Part shown: positions 38,611 through 47,682 of the stretch, one piece after another
Position numbering within the stretch: position 1 is the first letter of the stretch
How the letters are laid out: each line of letters starts with the position of its first letter
Assembly: GCA_003153555.1 (NCBI GenBank)
Contig: PLZS01000084.1
Coordinates: forward strand, 1 to 64,000
Direction of reading: 5' to 3'
Length of the DNA stretch: 64,000 bases
Origin: Candidatus Melainabacteria bacterium
GTDB lineage: Bacteria > Cyanobacteriota > Vampirovibrionia > Obscuribacterales > Obscuribacteraceae
Program-made: the position numbers and the translations under genes
The notes under the pieces: generated by a model
Databases searched by the model: none
Seen by the model: only the letters and a program-made list of their open reading frames with translations
Told to the model about the DNA's origin: nothing

Positions 38611-39692
38611 GACAGGGCTCCCCAGATTGTAAACACGATAATTGCCAGCACCAGCACAACTCCGTAATACGTAGCTGTTTTAGCCCTAGCGGGTGAATCT
38701 CCCTTATCGAAAAACGGCACGATAACCAAACCGCAACAGAACAGCACCATAAGTAGTGCGCCGAAGAGTTCCCCTTCAACGGGGCCGATTTGGGCAGGAA
38801 TAATCTTTAGAAACTGAAATGGTGCCAAAAAGTACCATTCAGGCTTGATACCGACTGGAGCCGGAGCAAATGGATCAGCTTCTGGTCCCAGTCCCCACGG
38901 CATGAAAGTGACAAGCGCGGCCAATCCGTTAAATGCAAGCAACCAGACCAACACATCCTTCAGCAAAAAATTCGGGAAGAATTTTTCATAGGTTCGTTTG
39001 GCTGCCTCCAATTTCTTGAAATACACCGGCTCAGACATGCCATGCATCTGAACAAACAGCAAGTGCAGTCCCATCAGGCCAAGTGTAAGGAGAGGTAGCA
39101 CCGCAACGTGGATCACAAAGAAGCGCGATATTGTCGCCTGCCCAATGTTGTGTCCACCTCTCAGCAACACTGCCACTTGTTCGCCAACTAAAGGCATCTT
39201 GGAAGCAATATCCAACCCAATTTTAGTGGCAAAAAAGGAGACATCGTCCCAAGGCAAAAGGTAACCTGTGAAACCGAAGGCTAAGGCTAAAATCATCAAA
39301 ACCAAACCTGTATACCAGGTGAACTCCCTGGGCTTTCGATAAGCTTTCATGAAATACGCGCTGAATAAGTGCACCATCAGCACTGCTATCAGAAGATTGG
39401 CCCCCCAGCTATGCAAGGACCGGAAAAACCAGCCGAAATCGACTTGCGAGTTAATTCGCAGAATACTTGCATGGGCCGCTTGCAAACCTGGCACGTAGTA
39501 GACCATAAGCAAAACGCCGCTGGCGAATTGGATAACCATTAACATCAGCGCGATACCACCCATGTAGTACCAAACCGAGTGTTTGTGAATCGGCACTTGC
39601 TTCTTCTGGGCAAATTTCCAAGCTTCCTGAAGCCCAAGGCGTTCGTCTAGCCAGTGCATCAAGCCAGCAGATCTATCTGTACTACTTGTCAC
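38607..39692 (-). CDS. Cytochrome b of a bc-type quinol:cytochrome c reductase
   Basis: Quinol-oxidising membrane subunit, 361 residues, eight helices. The four haem ligands are His94 and His108 (13 residues between) and His195 and His210 (14 between). The 14-residue spacing on the fourth helix is the cytochrome b6 pattern, not that of mitochondrial-type b. The quinol-site motif 'PEWY' is at 284-287. The Cys that binds the extra haem in b6 (in 'FYCLGG') is Tyr-Met here ('WYYMGG'). The start is a GTG with AAGGAG six bases upstream. The single chain covers both b6 and subunit IV parts. Confidence 0.93.
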   Translation of the reverse strand: MTSSTDRSAGLMHWLDERLGLQEAWKFAQKKQVPIHKHSVWYYMGGIALMLMVIQFASGVLLMVYYVPGLQAAHASILRINSQVDFGWFFRSLHSWGANLLIAVLMVHLFSAYFMKAYRKPREFTWYTGLVLMILALAFGFTGYLLPWDDVSFFATKIGLDIASKMPLVGEQVAVLLRGGHNIGQATISRFFVIHVAVLPLLTLGLMGLHLLFVQMHGMSEPVYFKKLEAAKRTYEKFFPNFLLKDVLVWLLAFNGLAALVTFMPWGLGPEADPFAPAPVGIKPEWYFLAPFQFLKIIPAQIGPVEGELFGALLMVLFCCGLVIVPFFDKGDSPARAKTATYYGVVLVLAIIVFTIWGALS

Positions 39693-39710
39693 GATGGACT
39701 CCTTGAACTT

Positions 39711-40232
39711 CTAAGCTTTTGAAACGATGACCTTGCTGTCGATCACTTCCACTTTCAGCGCCGTAAGTGGCTTAGGTGGTGGACCGGCAATATTTTTACC
39801 GGTGCTGGGGTCATAGCAGCCACCATGACAGGCACACCAGATGTTGTCTTTCTCTGGTCTAAACTGCACAGTGCAACCAAGGTGCGTACAAACCGCCGAG
39901 AATGCATGCAATTGACCGTCTTTCGTTCTAGTGAGGAGCGCAGGCGCACTGCCGAATTGAAAATTCTTGCCTGATCCAGGCGGAATATCTTTGATATCGC
40001 CCACGGTGACACTTGCCACTTTGCTCTGTGGCTCATCGCCACCATTGGGTTTTAAATAACAGTATATTGGATAAGCAGCCATCAAAGCCCAGGCGCCGCC
40101 CACACAAGGTACGACGGACTTTAAGAAGCTTGCCCGAGTGCATTCACCTTTACCGGCGCATCCAGCGGTTGTCATTTGACAACTTCCAGGTTCGTCACTT
40201 GCCTTATTCTCATTGCTGTTTTCATCTTGCAT
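39711..40232 (-). CDS. Rieske iron-sulfur protein
   Basis: A 173-residue subunit that takes electrons from quinol at the [2Fe-2S] cluster. The two boxes are 'CTHLGC' (115-120) and 'CACHGG' (133-138): cluster ligands Cys115, His117, Cys133 and His136, with a Cys120-Cys135 disulfide. One membrane anchor spans about residues 36-60. The N-terminus is odd: acidic and with three Cys in 'CQMTTAGCAGKGEC', not part of the usual Tat-type leader, which could bind metal or form disulfides. AAGGAG lies eight bases before the ATG. Confidence 0.95.
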   Translation of the reverse strand: MQDENSNENKASDEPGSCQMTTAGCAGKGECTRASFLKSVVPCVGGAWALMAAYPIYCYLKPNGGDEPQSKVASVTVGDIKDIPPGSGKNFQFGSAPALLTRTKDGQLHAFSAVCTHLGCTVQFRPEKDNIWCACHGGCYDPSTGKNIAGPPPKPLTALKVEVIDSKVIVSKA

Positions 40233-40244
40233 TGGTACAACTCC

Positions 40245-41408
40245 TTAACTTTGCGCGTTGCCGGCAAGTTTTGCTGGCGCATTGTAGGCGCGAAAAATCA
40301 ACTTACATAGCCAGACCAGATAAACAATCAGTGCCACAGCTGAAAGGACAAAAATAATCAAGAGATCCCACTGCGTATTGATGGGCACACTTTCGGGCTG
40401 CAAGTAGGGACTGACAAGAAAGTGTCTCAGTTGGTGGCGGTTGATGATCATGGTTAGAACGCACAAAAAACCTGTTGTCGCAGCCACGTTAAAAGCGCCT
40501 CCAGAGCCATTGAATGCCGCAATGGTCGAAGTAATCAACGAAAGCACCATTAATATCATCGAAAGTGCAAAAACGGCCGTTGCCATAACGTCTCCGCCTA
40601 AGAACTTGGCAGTGAGCGGTCCTAAGCTGAACAGAAACCAGAGACCGACAGGAATCTGTAATAAGGTGTAGAAGGCATAAATTACGGCGCCTCTTTTGAT
40701 TAGCCAGGAGCCAAAGTCAGCATCCCGCTTTTGCCAATAGAGCCCGTGTATACCGACCAACAAGCCAGAAACAGCTACAGCGCCGATAACCATGTGTAAA
40801 TAGCGAGATGGAACTTGTTTGTCGGAGAGGTTCAAATTCAGTCCATTCGAACTGCTTTGATAGAGCTGCATCCACACATCCGGTCTGAGCATCAACGTCA
40901 TATTATTGACAAAAATGAATGCAATTACTAACAGAAGCGCAACGATTAAAAGAAGCAGCGCTGGCCCCCGTTTCGCAGAGGGGAAAGCGACAGAGTCCTC
41001 GCTGGGAGCCGGCACACACTTATAGCCAACATAATAAACAAGGAAATAGGCCACCAACAGAATAAAGATGATCGAGAACCAAGGCACCGCCATCAGTACC
41101 GAAGATGTGTAAAACATCGGACCATAAATAAGCTGTACAAAAAGAAGCGGCACTATGCCCTGAGTGATGGCCAGTGATGTATAGATGGGCAGTCCTTTTA
41201 CCAGACCACGACCAATTTTGTATTCATATGAATTCTTGTCCTTCAGCCCCTTAAACAGAAAGATGGCCGCAAGAAATCCTCCGCCCAACATGAAGTTCAT
41301 TGGCAAAACATGCAGAAAAAATCCCAGTATTAGAAGTGTCTGGAGAAGCCATAAAGGGGCTGGGAAAGGCAATGCCTGGTAGTGGGGAATTAGTAAAGAG
41401 GTATCCAT
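40245..41408 (-). CDS. CydA-like polytopic membrane protein, first gene of the bc operon
   Basis: A 387-residue membrane protein with about nine helices. The first helix contains 'LHVLPMNFMLGGGFLAAIF' with His33, clearly akin to the last gene's first helix and to cytochrome bd subunit I. It has no cytochrome c motif. Position in the operon (twelve bases before Rieske) suggests a structural or quinone-binding subunit of the same complex, possibly with haem b. NrfD-like quinone-binding proteins are an alternative assignment. AAGGTGA precedes the ATG. Confidence 0.75.
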   Translation of the reverse strand: MDTSLLIPHYQALPFPAPLWLLQTLLILGFFLHVLPMNFMLGGGFLAAIFLFKGLKDKNSYEYKIGRGLVKGLPIYTSLAITQGIVPLLFVQLIYGPMFYTSSVLMAVPWFSIIFILLVAYFLVYYVGYKCVPAPSEDSVAFPSAKRGPALLLLIVALLLVIAFIFVNNMTLMLRPDVWMQLYQSSSNGLNLNLSDKQVPSRYLHMVIGAVAVSGLLVGIHGLYWQKRDADFGSWLIKRGAVIYAFYTLLQIPVGLWFLFSLGPLTAKFLGGDVMATAVFALSMILMVLSLITSTIAAFNGSGGAFNVAATTGFLCVLTMIINRHQLRHFLVSPYLQPESVPINTQWDLLIIFVLSAVALIVYLVWLCKLIFRAYNAPAKLAGNAQS

Positions 41409-41904
41409 TGATTGTCACCTTGCGCCGGCAAAACACGTCAGCGAGACGGACGACAATCAAATGATTGACGCCGAAAGGCTTTTAAAATAACTAAACCGCC
41501 AGTGTATTGCTGAATTTCAGCCGCCAGCGATCACATATCCACTGTTGGAGCTGTTCTCAATTTGCTCAAAAGAATAACACAGCAATAAAGTGAGGCGAGG
41601 ATGAAAACACTCATCCTAAGGGACGATTTTTTGGCTTACTTATTAGGCACCAGGTGGTTTCCAGATCTGCCGGGTGATTCGAGTGTGGACCTCGTTAACA
41701 ATTGCGCATTTCGGTGAGACCAGAGCACCAGCAATTGCTGGTGAAAGGAAGGCTCTATATTTGTTCACAGATGTACATTTATCCCCCCAAATTCACTACT
41801 TGACCATAAAGAAATTAGGTAAATACCAACTTTTCAGCTGCCAACCTGGCTATGATGAGATGGCTAAGGATTTATTTGTATTTCGAGTACGGAATGGAGG
41901 ATCA
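41409..41904. other. Divergent intergenic region with an 18-base palindrome
   Basis: Holds the promoter of the respiratory operon (minus) and of the lipoprotein gene (plus). The reading frame open across 41674-41904 is in frame with the lipoprotein but lacks a start of its own. A perfect palindrome CACCAGCAATTGCTGGTG is at 41726-41743, and a partial echo CACCAGGTG at 41649-41657. I see no gene. Confidence 0.45.
41726..41743. promoter_or_regulatory. Perfect 18-base palindrome, candidate operator
   Basis: CACCAGCAATTGCTGGTG is identical on both strands. It lies about 160 bases before the lipoprotein ATG and about 320 before the respiratory operon start, in the shared upstream region. No T run follows, which argues against a terminator. 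Confidence 0.45.
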
Positions 41905-42741
41905 ATGAAACAGTTGCAAGCGGGCCTAATGGTTGCTCTATTGACCATAAGCGTCTACCTGGGCGGCTGCTCCAGCCACAGTAGCCGAGTCGAGCACTAC
42001 AAATCAGCGCAAGTTGAAGGCGAATCGGCAAAGATAAATCTGGACGAAGTTCAAAAAGCATTCTGGGAAGCCAAAGGAAAGGACAGTAAAGATTTCGATG
42101 GCTGGATGCAAAGTTTCGAAAAACGAGTTAACGAAATTTACGACGGCAAAGATGTTGTGTCGATTGACGCAACGCGCGAAAACGGCAAGTTGGTCGTCAC
42201 GGGCTACATAGATAAGTTGAAACAGGAAGGTTTCAAACCGGGCGATGAAAAACTCTTCTCAATTGAACAAACCGGAGAAGCGGTGAACAATGAGATGCCT
42301 TACACCGTTAACACCGGCAATGGTACTCCTTATTATCAAGGGCACCATGGTCTGCTGGATAGCCCAATCGTGCAGTACATGCTGATTTCGCACATGATGG
42401 GCGGCTGGGGCGGTCGGTACTACACTCCGTATCCACGCACAGTATTTCTTGGTGGTCACAGAGACACTTTCAGAGCATCACCATCGTACACTCAACAACA
42501 AGCCAGCAACACTGGCTTTATGTCACGATTTAAAGAGAAATCACTTGGTGGAGGTTTTGCTAGCAAAACTGGCTTTGGAAGCAGCTCTCTTTCATCTGAT
42601 GCATCTAAGCGCAGAACCTTTGGCACCACTAGTTCGGAATCGACTTCCTCTTGGGGGGGACGCAGATCATCCGGTGGCATATTCGGAAGTTCATCCGGTG
42701 GCGGATTCCGTTCACGCGGTTGGGGCGGACGGAGGCGCTAA
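41905..42741 (+). CDS. Lipoprotein with Gly/Ser/Arg-rich tail
   Basis: A 278-residue exported lipoprotein: the signal ends in a canonical lipobox, 'VYLGGC'. The region after it is charged and partly helical and contains 'VVSIDATRENGKLVVTGYI'. The final 80 residues are Gly, Ser and Arg-rich ('GGGFRSRGWGGRRR' at the end). I do not recognise the family. The ATG at 41905 has GGAGG directly upstream (ideal spacing), which settles the start. It lies three bases from the next gene, with which it is surely co-translated. Confidence 0.8.
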   Translation: MKQLQAGLMVALLTISVYLGGCSSHSSRVEHYKSAQVEGESAKINLDEVQKAFWEAKGKDSKDFDGWMQSFEKRVNEIYDGKDVVSIDATRENGKLVVTGYIDKLKQEGFKPGDEKLFSIEQTGEAVNNEMPYTVNTGNGTPYYQGHHGLLDSPIVQYMLISHMMGGWGGRYYTPYPRTVFLGGHRDTFRASPSYTQQQASNTGFMSRFKEKSLGGGFASKTGFGSSSLSSDASKRRTFGTTSSESTSSWGGRRSSGGIFGSSSGGGFRSRGWGGRRR

Positions 42742-42744
42742 AGA

Positions 42745-43674
42745 ATGGATTATCTACTCAGTCTGTCTGACGGCGCCCAGCAACAGATGGTCGTCTTCAC
42801 ATTGCCAGAAAACATTGTTCGCCACAACGCAATCGATGTCGTAATTGACGTTATTGGCTCTGATGACATTGACGGCTTGGTTCAGAAGAACATGGTCGCG
42901 CTAGGATATGTTGACGATCTAAAAGCGCTTCAACAAATCATATTTGACCGAGATGACCAGGGCATTTTTATTCGAGATTCTGTTTCCTTCACAGCCAACG
43001 GTCATGATCTCAATCCTGACGCACCATTGCTGCAAGCATTTGTACCGGCAGTGCGCGACGGTGTAAAGTATTTCCGATCGGATATCTCAGTAGTGCAGGC
43101 AGCAGGCGGATCTTCGATTCAGCCCGTAAATCCAAAAGATTTCAGTGCTACTTTTTTCCTGCATCAAATTTGCGTAGGTAGACAACTTGATGTCACCAAA
43201 GATCATATCGAATTGGACGAGACTTTGAAGCAAGCCGAGAAAGAAGGGCTCGTTGAAGTTGACGTCAAGCAAGCTTCTTATCGCTCCACAGAGAAAGGGA
43301 AAAGCAAGCACGACTCGATTATGGCCGAAGCCCAAGATCTGATCAAACGCTACGATATTTTCTGCGACGTCGACGTCGACTCTTCAGGAACTGCCAGGTT
43401 TGACACTGGACTTGGTCGCGACTTACGAGTGCCGGTGTATGAACTAGAAGGCGTAGACCCTTTCCGGGCACGCTTCTTGCTCGGTCTCAACGATGGTGAG
43501 TGGGACAAACTTGAAGATTGGACCGACGTTGTCGAAGATCCGAAATGGTATGCGTCAATAATGGAACCAATCGAACGCGCACCATCTGTTGACGAAATCG
43601 GACGTAGTAAATTGCAATCGATCGTTGAGCAAGGCAAGGCGAAATTGCGCGAAGAAACTCAAAATCGGTACTAA
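42745..43674 (+). CDS. Unknown soluble protein coupled to the lipoprotein
   Basis: A 309-residue protein without signal peptide or membrane segment, acidic, with many Asp/Glu. I recognise no family or catalytic motif. Near residue 230 the 'YELEGVDPFRARFLLGLNDG' stretch is distinctive. It starts three bases after the lipoprotein stop, and its ribosome site GGAGG lies in that gene's end. The tight coupling suggests that the two products act together, possibly as a cytoplasmic partner for an envelope lipoprotein. Confidence 0.7.
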   Translation: MDYLLSLSDGAQQQMVVFTLPENIVRHNAIDVVIDVIGSDDIDGLVQKNMVALGYVDDLKALQQIIFDRDDQGIFIRDSVSFTANGHDLNPDAPLLQAFVPAVRDGVKYFRSDISVVQAAGGSSIQPVNPKDFSATFFLHQICVGRQLDVTKDHIELDETLKQAEKEGLVEVDVKQASYRSTEKGKSKHDSIMAEAQDLIKRYDIFCDVDVDSSGTARFDTGLGRDLRVPVYELEGVDPFRARFLLGLNDGEWDKLEDWTDVVEDPKWYASIMEPIERAPSVDEIGRSKLQSIVEQGKAKLREETQNRY

Positions 43675-43869
43675 TTAAGCTGTTTTCATTTTCCGCTCCT
43701 TAGCCAAGCCTGTATAAGGCATCTGGCAGAGTGACGACGGACCAAATTACAAGGTGGCCGAGGCAGAGGTTTAGGAGATTAAAATTGGGGATTAGATAAG
43801 CTGAGCAGGCGTGTTGAAGTTAGAGCTTCAGCAACGTACCATAATATAGTCCAATCCAATTTCCGAATA

Positions 43870-44328
43870 ATGGATGCCATGACCGAAACATTTTCGCTTT
43901 ACGTTATCGATGAAGAGAAGTTGCCTAGTGAATTCACCGGGCAAACTGATCAGGAAATATACGACGCGTTAATCGTAGCTATTGAGGCTGATGGCATACT
44001 CACAGGTTCGATTGAACTGACCGCTGATGATTTCATTGACGCATTGGAAAGCATCGATGGTCATATTGGCGGCAATCGATTTTTGCCCAATTGTGCCTTT
44101 AATAACTCGCCATATAGTGTGCTCGGAAGCAACGGGGACTGTCCGTTTATGGGATATTTCAGCCCGGCACAGGTGCAAGAGATGTTCGCCTTGTTCGAGT
44201 CGCTTCCCCCGGATACTCGCGACACTATAGATAGTGTCTACAGTCATGGCGAAGTGTTCGAGGCTCTTTTCACGGCCTCTGAAGATGCTATGCAAGACAG
44301 TTTTGCGGTCGCCGTACTGCACACCTGA
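43870..44328 (+). CDS. Small acidic protein of unknown function
   Basis: A 152-residue soluble, acidic protein. No motif is recognised; 'DCPFMGYFSPAQVQEMFALF' in the middle and a helical C-terminus are the most distinctive parts. The pattern recalls small single-domain DUF proteins but I cannot name one. ATGs at 43870 and 43879 are both possible starts. A likely terminator follows at 44340-44384. Confidence 0.65.
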   Translation: MDAMTETFSLYVIDEEKLPSEFTGQTDQEIYDALIVAIEADGILTGSIELTADDFIDALESIDGHIGGNRFLPNCAFNNSPYSVLGSNGDCPFMGYFSPAQVQEMFALFESLPPDTRDTIDSVYSHGEVFEALFTASEDAMQDSFAVAVLHT

Positions 44329-44339
44329 TCTCGACTCGG

Positions 44340-44384
44340 TCCCGCCCCTGGCTTGTGCTCCAGAGGCAACTCGGGAACTTTTTG
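44340..44384 (+). terminator. Probable rho-independent terminator
   Basis: Outer pair TCCCG/CGGGA (44340-44344, 44372-44376) encloses an imperfect CCCCTGG/CCAGAGG stem; AAC and five T follow. It is twelve bases after the stop of the acidic protein gene. Confidence 0.55.
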
Positions 44385-44493
44385 TATAGTTTATCCAACT
44401 AGCCAACACTTGGCTGAATTCACGAATTCGCCACATCTATGAAATATTGTGAAGTCCCATAAGCTCCGATTGGCTTAAACAGTGCACCCGCGT

Positions 44494-44522
44494 TTGAGCC
44501 GCCGCGCTGGCCGGGCTATAAT
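44494..44522 (+). promoter_or_regulatory. Sigma-70-type promoter of the universal stress gene
   Basis: TTGAGC (44494-44499), 17-base spacer, TATAAT (44517-44522). The start site would be near 44529, thirty bases before the ATG. This is the best consensus promoter in the window. Confidence 0.8.
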
Positions 44523-44558
44523 CTAAGCGCACCGTAAGTTAGACACTCAGGAAAAACG

Positions 44559-45482
44559 ATGAAGATAATTGTGGCGATTGATGGATCGCAAGGTTCGGAA
44601 GCAACCGTGGATGCGCTGGAGAATATACAACTGGCATCAGGTACGGAAGTAAAGCTTCTGATCGTAATAGAACCCTACAAGGACGCGCTGGTCCTAGCGA
44701 CAGAAGCCCTTAAAGGTATGTCGGAAGAGTTGCAGAAGAGACTAGTTGGTTGCACTGTAACTTACGAAGTAGCGCAAGGCGACGCTAAATCTCAGATTAC
44801 TGAGATCGCAAAACAATGGTCGGCGACTCTGATCATTATGGGATCGCGCGGTAAAAAAGGTCTGGAATTGATGCTGATGGGCAGCGTCTCGCAAGGAGTT
44901 TTGACTCAGGCTCCATGTCCAGTAATTATCGCCAAAACCAGCGACGTGAAGAATATAAAGAACGGATTCAAGAACATATTGATAACCGTGGATAATTCGG
45001 ATTTCTCTCAAGCGGCGCTGAGCTGGTTGTCCGGCATCCAGTGGGGACCGAACACTCAATTCAAATTGGTAACCATCGTTCAACCCCTGGTCGACTCGTT
45101 CGACTCAGTCGGCAACATCACTGATGCCACTCTCCTGACTCGCCAGCACGACGATTTGATCGAATTGGCAAAGACTGAGTTAGATAAACTAGCAACAGAA
45201 CTAGCGACAAGTGTAGGCCAGCAAAACGTCACTAATGAAGTTGGAGAGGGAGAGCCTAAGGACGCCATATTGAACATTGCTGCAGCGTGGTCAGCTGATC
45301 TAATCGTTATGGGTTCTCATGGTCGAACTGGATTAGACAAACTGCTGCTCGGCAGTGTATCCCAAGCGGTCGCACTGCATGCACCATGCTCGGTGGCAAT
45401 CGTCAGAGGCATAATCACCAAAGGGCAAAACAAACAACGCCAAACCGGATTGTTTAGCAGCATGCCAAAGGTCAACGGCTAG
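44559..45482 (+). CDS. Universal stress protein with two UspA domains
   Basis: A 307-residue tandem Usp protein. Each half is a Rossmann-like nucleotide-binding domain: domain one about 1-140 and domain two about 148-290. Both carry the ATP-binding signature G-x2-G-x9-G-S: 'GSRGKKGLELMLMGSVS' and 'GSHGRTGLDKLLLGSVS'. Usp proteins aid survival under starvation or oxidative stress. It stands alone, driven by the strong promoter at 44494-44522. A short Lys/Gln-rich tail follows domain two. Confidence 0.93.
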   Translation: MKIIVAIDGSQGSEATVDALENIQLASGTEVKLLIVIEPYKDALVLATEALKGMSEELQKRLVGCTVTYEVAQGDAKSQITEIAKQWSATLIIMGSRGKKGLELMLMGSVSQGVLTQAPCPVIIAKTSDVKNIKNGFKNILITVDNSDFSQAALSWLSGIQWGPNTQFKLVTIVQPLVDSFDSVGNITDATLLTRQHDDLIELAKTELDKLATELATSVGQQNVTNEVGEGEPKDAILNIAAAWSADLIVMGSHGRTGLDKLLLGSVSQAVALHAPCSVAIVRGIITKGQNKQRQTGLFSSMPKVNG

Positions 45483-45566
45483 AATAGCCGCGCTCCAAAA
45501 AAACCGCCATGATCACGAATCAAGGCTGGTCTGGTGAACCGTGTTCATTTCGATCGCATTTGCCTG

Positions 45567-46406
45567 CTATGGCACCAAATTATCTTTGCCACTAGCGCGG
45601 AGAAAGTCCGCAAAGTTCTGGCGCAGATTCCTAGCGTTGAACGCATCAGTTGCTTTAAATGATTCGACACGTTTATCGAAAGCGGTATTTTTCTGCACTG
45701 TGTAAGGGGTGCCATCTTCCTTGAACACTTTTACAGACATACTTGTTTTTATCAATCCGTCTCGAACCGGTCTATATCGCGTAATCGACTCTGCTTGCGA
45801 CGAATGCATAATTACGTTCGTCTCTTTATTCACCTGGACTTCAATAAAAATATCGCGAATGACCACAACATCATCAGCCACATGCAAGGGCTCCTGTGTT
45901 TGCACGAAAGCGATTGCGAGATAGCTGCCGCAGTCAGCAACTCCCTTCGAAGCCAGCCTATAGTGCCAGATATGCCCGGCTTTGTCACGCTGAACGCCAA
46001 AGTCTGCTATTTCTCGTTCAGCTATGGTGCGCGGTTCATTTTGTTGAACTTTAGAATCGAAAAAGTAAGTGGACAAAATAGTCTCTTCTTCTCTCAACCA
46101 TTTCCCGGATAACCAATCTGGGATCTCGTACCAACCTGTTTCGTCAGCGGTAGAGGGAATAGATTTCTCGTCATAAATAGAACCAGTTTGCAAGTTATGC
46201 GGCAGGGGAGCCAACTCTTCAGCATGCTGAACGCCACCCTGCAACGGATATTTAGCAGCATTGTTTGGAATCGTATTTGGTGCCGGTTTGGTATCTTCTA
46301 CCCAACCAGATGGTGCCACTTTTTGTTCCGCATTTGCTGAATTGTACGTCCCTAAAATCATGACAGGGACTAAAACAAGCCAAGAGATTCTGTGTATAAA
46401 TTTCAT
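45567..46406 (-). CDS. Exported protein of unknown function
   Basis: A 279-residue protein with a signal peptide (1-26, ending 'ANA-EQ'). The mature part is soluble, with mixed strands and a Trp-rich segment ('WYEIPDWLSGKWLREEE'). No family recognised. It starts six bases after the OmpA-family gene, so it is probably made with it and located in the periplasm or envelope. The ribosome site is weak. Confidence 0.7.
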   Translation of the reverse strand: MKFIHRISWLVLVPVMILGTYNSANAEQKVAPSGWVEDTKPAPNTIPNNAAKYPLQGGVQHAEELAPLPHNLQTGSIYDEKSIPSTADETGWYEIPDWLSGKWLREEETILSTYFFDSKVQQNEPRTIAEREIADFGVQRDKAGHIWHYRLASKGVADCGSYLAIAFVQTQEPLHVADDVVVIRDIFIEVQVNKETNVIMHSSQAESITRYRPVRDGLIKTSMSVKVFKEDGTPYTVQKNTAFDKRVESFKATDAFNARNLRQNFADFLRASGKDNLVP

Positions 46407-46412
46407 CGCTTG

Positions 46413-47540
46413 CTATGGAATTTTTCGAAATACGACACGGCGGTTTTTGGCTCGGCCAGCTGCAGTAAGGTTATCGGCAATTGGTTGACTGTATCCATAT
46501 CCCTTTGGCTCCAGACGCGCCGCAGCAACGCCTTTTGAGACCAAATAAGCTTTGACCGAATCAGCGCGCTTCTGGGAAAGCACCATATTGTATTCCTGCT
46601 TGCCGACAATGTCACAGTGACCTTCAACAGCCAAGTTCAAATCGGCTGTCTTTTTCATGTAATTAGCTATTCCGTTGAGCATCTGCTTTGAGCTGTTTTC
46701 CAATTTCGCAGAATTGAAAGCAAACAGAATCGCGTAGGTGGTGGCAACGCCGTTTTTCTCAAGATCTTTAATTACCCTCCGAGCCTCGGCCTCAGCCAAG
46801 TTAAAGCGGGGATCGTGCCATTTGAACGGTCCATCACCTTGAATCATGATTGGAAACTCTGGGTTATCCATAATCCAATAGTGCCAACCGTTGTCTGTCT
46901 CAGCTTTGAGAGCGCGTACCCGAGCCTTTTTACCGTCCACAAAAATATTCACATACTCACGCCCAATCATTGTTATCTTGCTTGGCACGTCTTTCTTATC
47001 TTCGAGGTCTACTTGGAAAGGCAGAGTTCGTCCTGATTTAAGTCCTTTATATATAGAATCGGACACTCGCACAGTGTTTGTATATCCACCCATAGTCAAA
47101 CTCTGCCCATTGGAGTAGAACAAACTGACCAGCGCTGAGTCCTTCTGATCTTCAGGAGCAACAGCTCTCAACCCACTTGCTCCAGCCGGTGGGGTCATCG
47201 TCCACTTGTAAGCAAAGCCGTCTGCGTTCGCATCTTGAATGTTGGCCGTGAAATCATAATCCCCGATTTTTTTGCGACGGGTGTCGACCCCGTCAATAAT
47301 AGGGAAAGTGATCACGACCCCAGGCAGAAGCTGCAGCTTATCGGTGTAGTCTTCCAGTGCCTGAGTTTTAGTAGGTCTCTTAGTGGGACTCTTAGCGGGA
47401 CTTTTAGAAGGGCTTGCTACGGCGCTGGGCGATGGACCAGGCACTGGCGCACCGTTGGTCGGTTGGTCGACACTGAAGGCAGGAGCGGCCAACATCAACA
47501 GTGTCATCACCGCCAAAAAATATTTCACGTGGGACACCAT
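46413..47540 (-). CDS. OmpA-family peptidoglycan-associated protein
   Basis: A 375-residue exported protein (signal 1-24). After a low-complexity Ser/Pro/Lys linker ('SPSKSPAKSPTKRPTK') comes a beta-rich domain of about 200 residues, and the C-terminal 110 residues are an OmpA-like domain. The domain's motifs are 'FNSAKLENSS', 'LNLAVEGHCD' and 'RAKNRRV'; the usual 'GHTD' is GHCD. OmpA domains bind diaminopimelate in peptidoglycan and tie the envelope layers together. In operon with the downstream unknown exported protein. Confidence 0.88.
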   Translation of the reverse strand: MVSHVKYFLAVMTLLMLAAPAFSVDQPTNGAPVPGPSPSAVASPSKSPAKSPTKRPTKTQALEDYTDKLQLLPGVVITFPIIDGVDTRRKKIGDYDFTANIQDANADGFAYKWTMTPPAGASGLRAVAPEDQKDSALVSLFYSNGQSLTMGGYTNTVRVSDSIYKGLKSGRTLPFQVDLEDKKDVPSKITMIGREYVNIFVDGKKARVRALKAETDNGWHYWIMDNPEFPIMIQGDGPFKWHDPRFNLAEAEARRVIKDLEKNGVATTYAILFAFNSAKLENSSKQMLNGIANYMKKTADLNLAVEGHCDIVGKQEYNMVLSQKRADSVKAYLVSKGVAAARLEPKGYGYSQPIADNLTAAGRAKNRRVVFRKIP

Positions 47541-47682
47541 CTAACGTATATCTCGCCTAAGCGCTGTTTGACGTAATTATGCCAGAAGACCAGGGTTCTG
47601 GCGTCTTTAGCCGTATTGAGACAGATAATAAACATCTTTCAATGAGAGAAAATCTGGGCTGAGGCTCTGTATCATTTGATTC

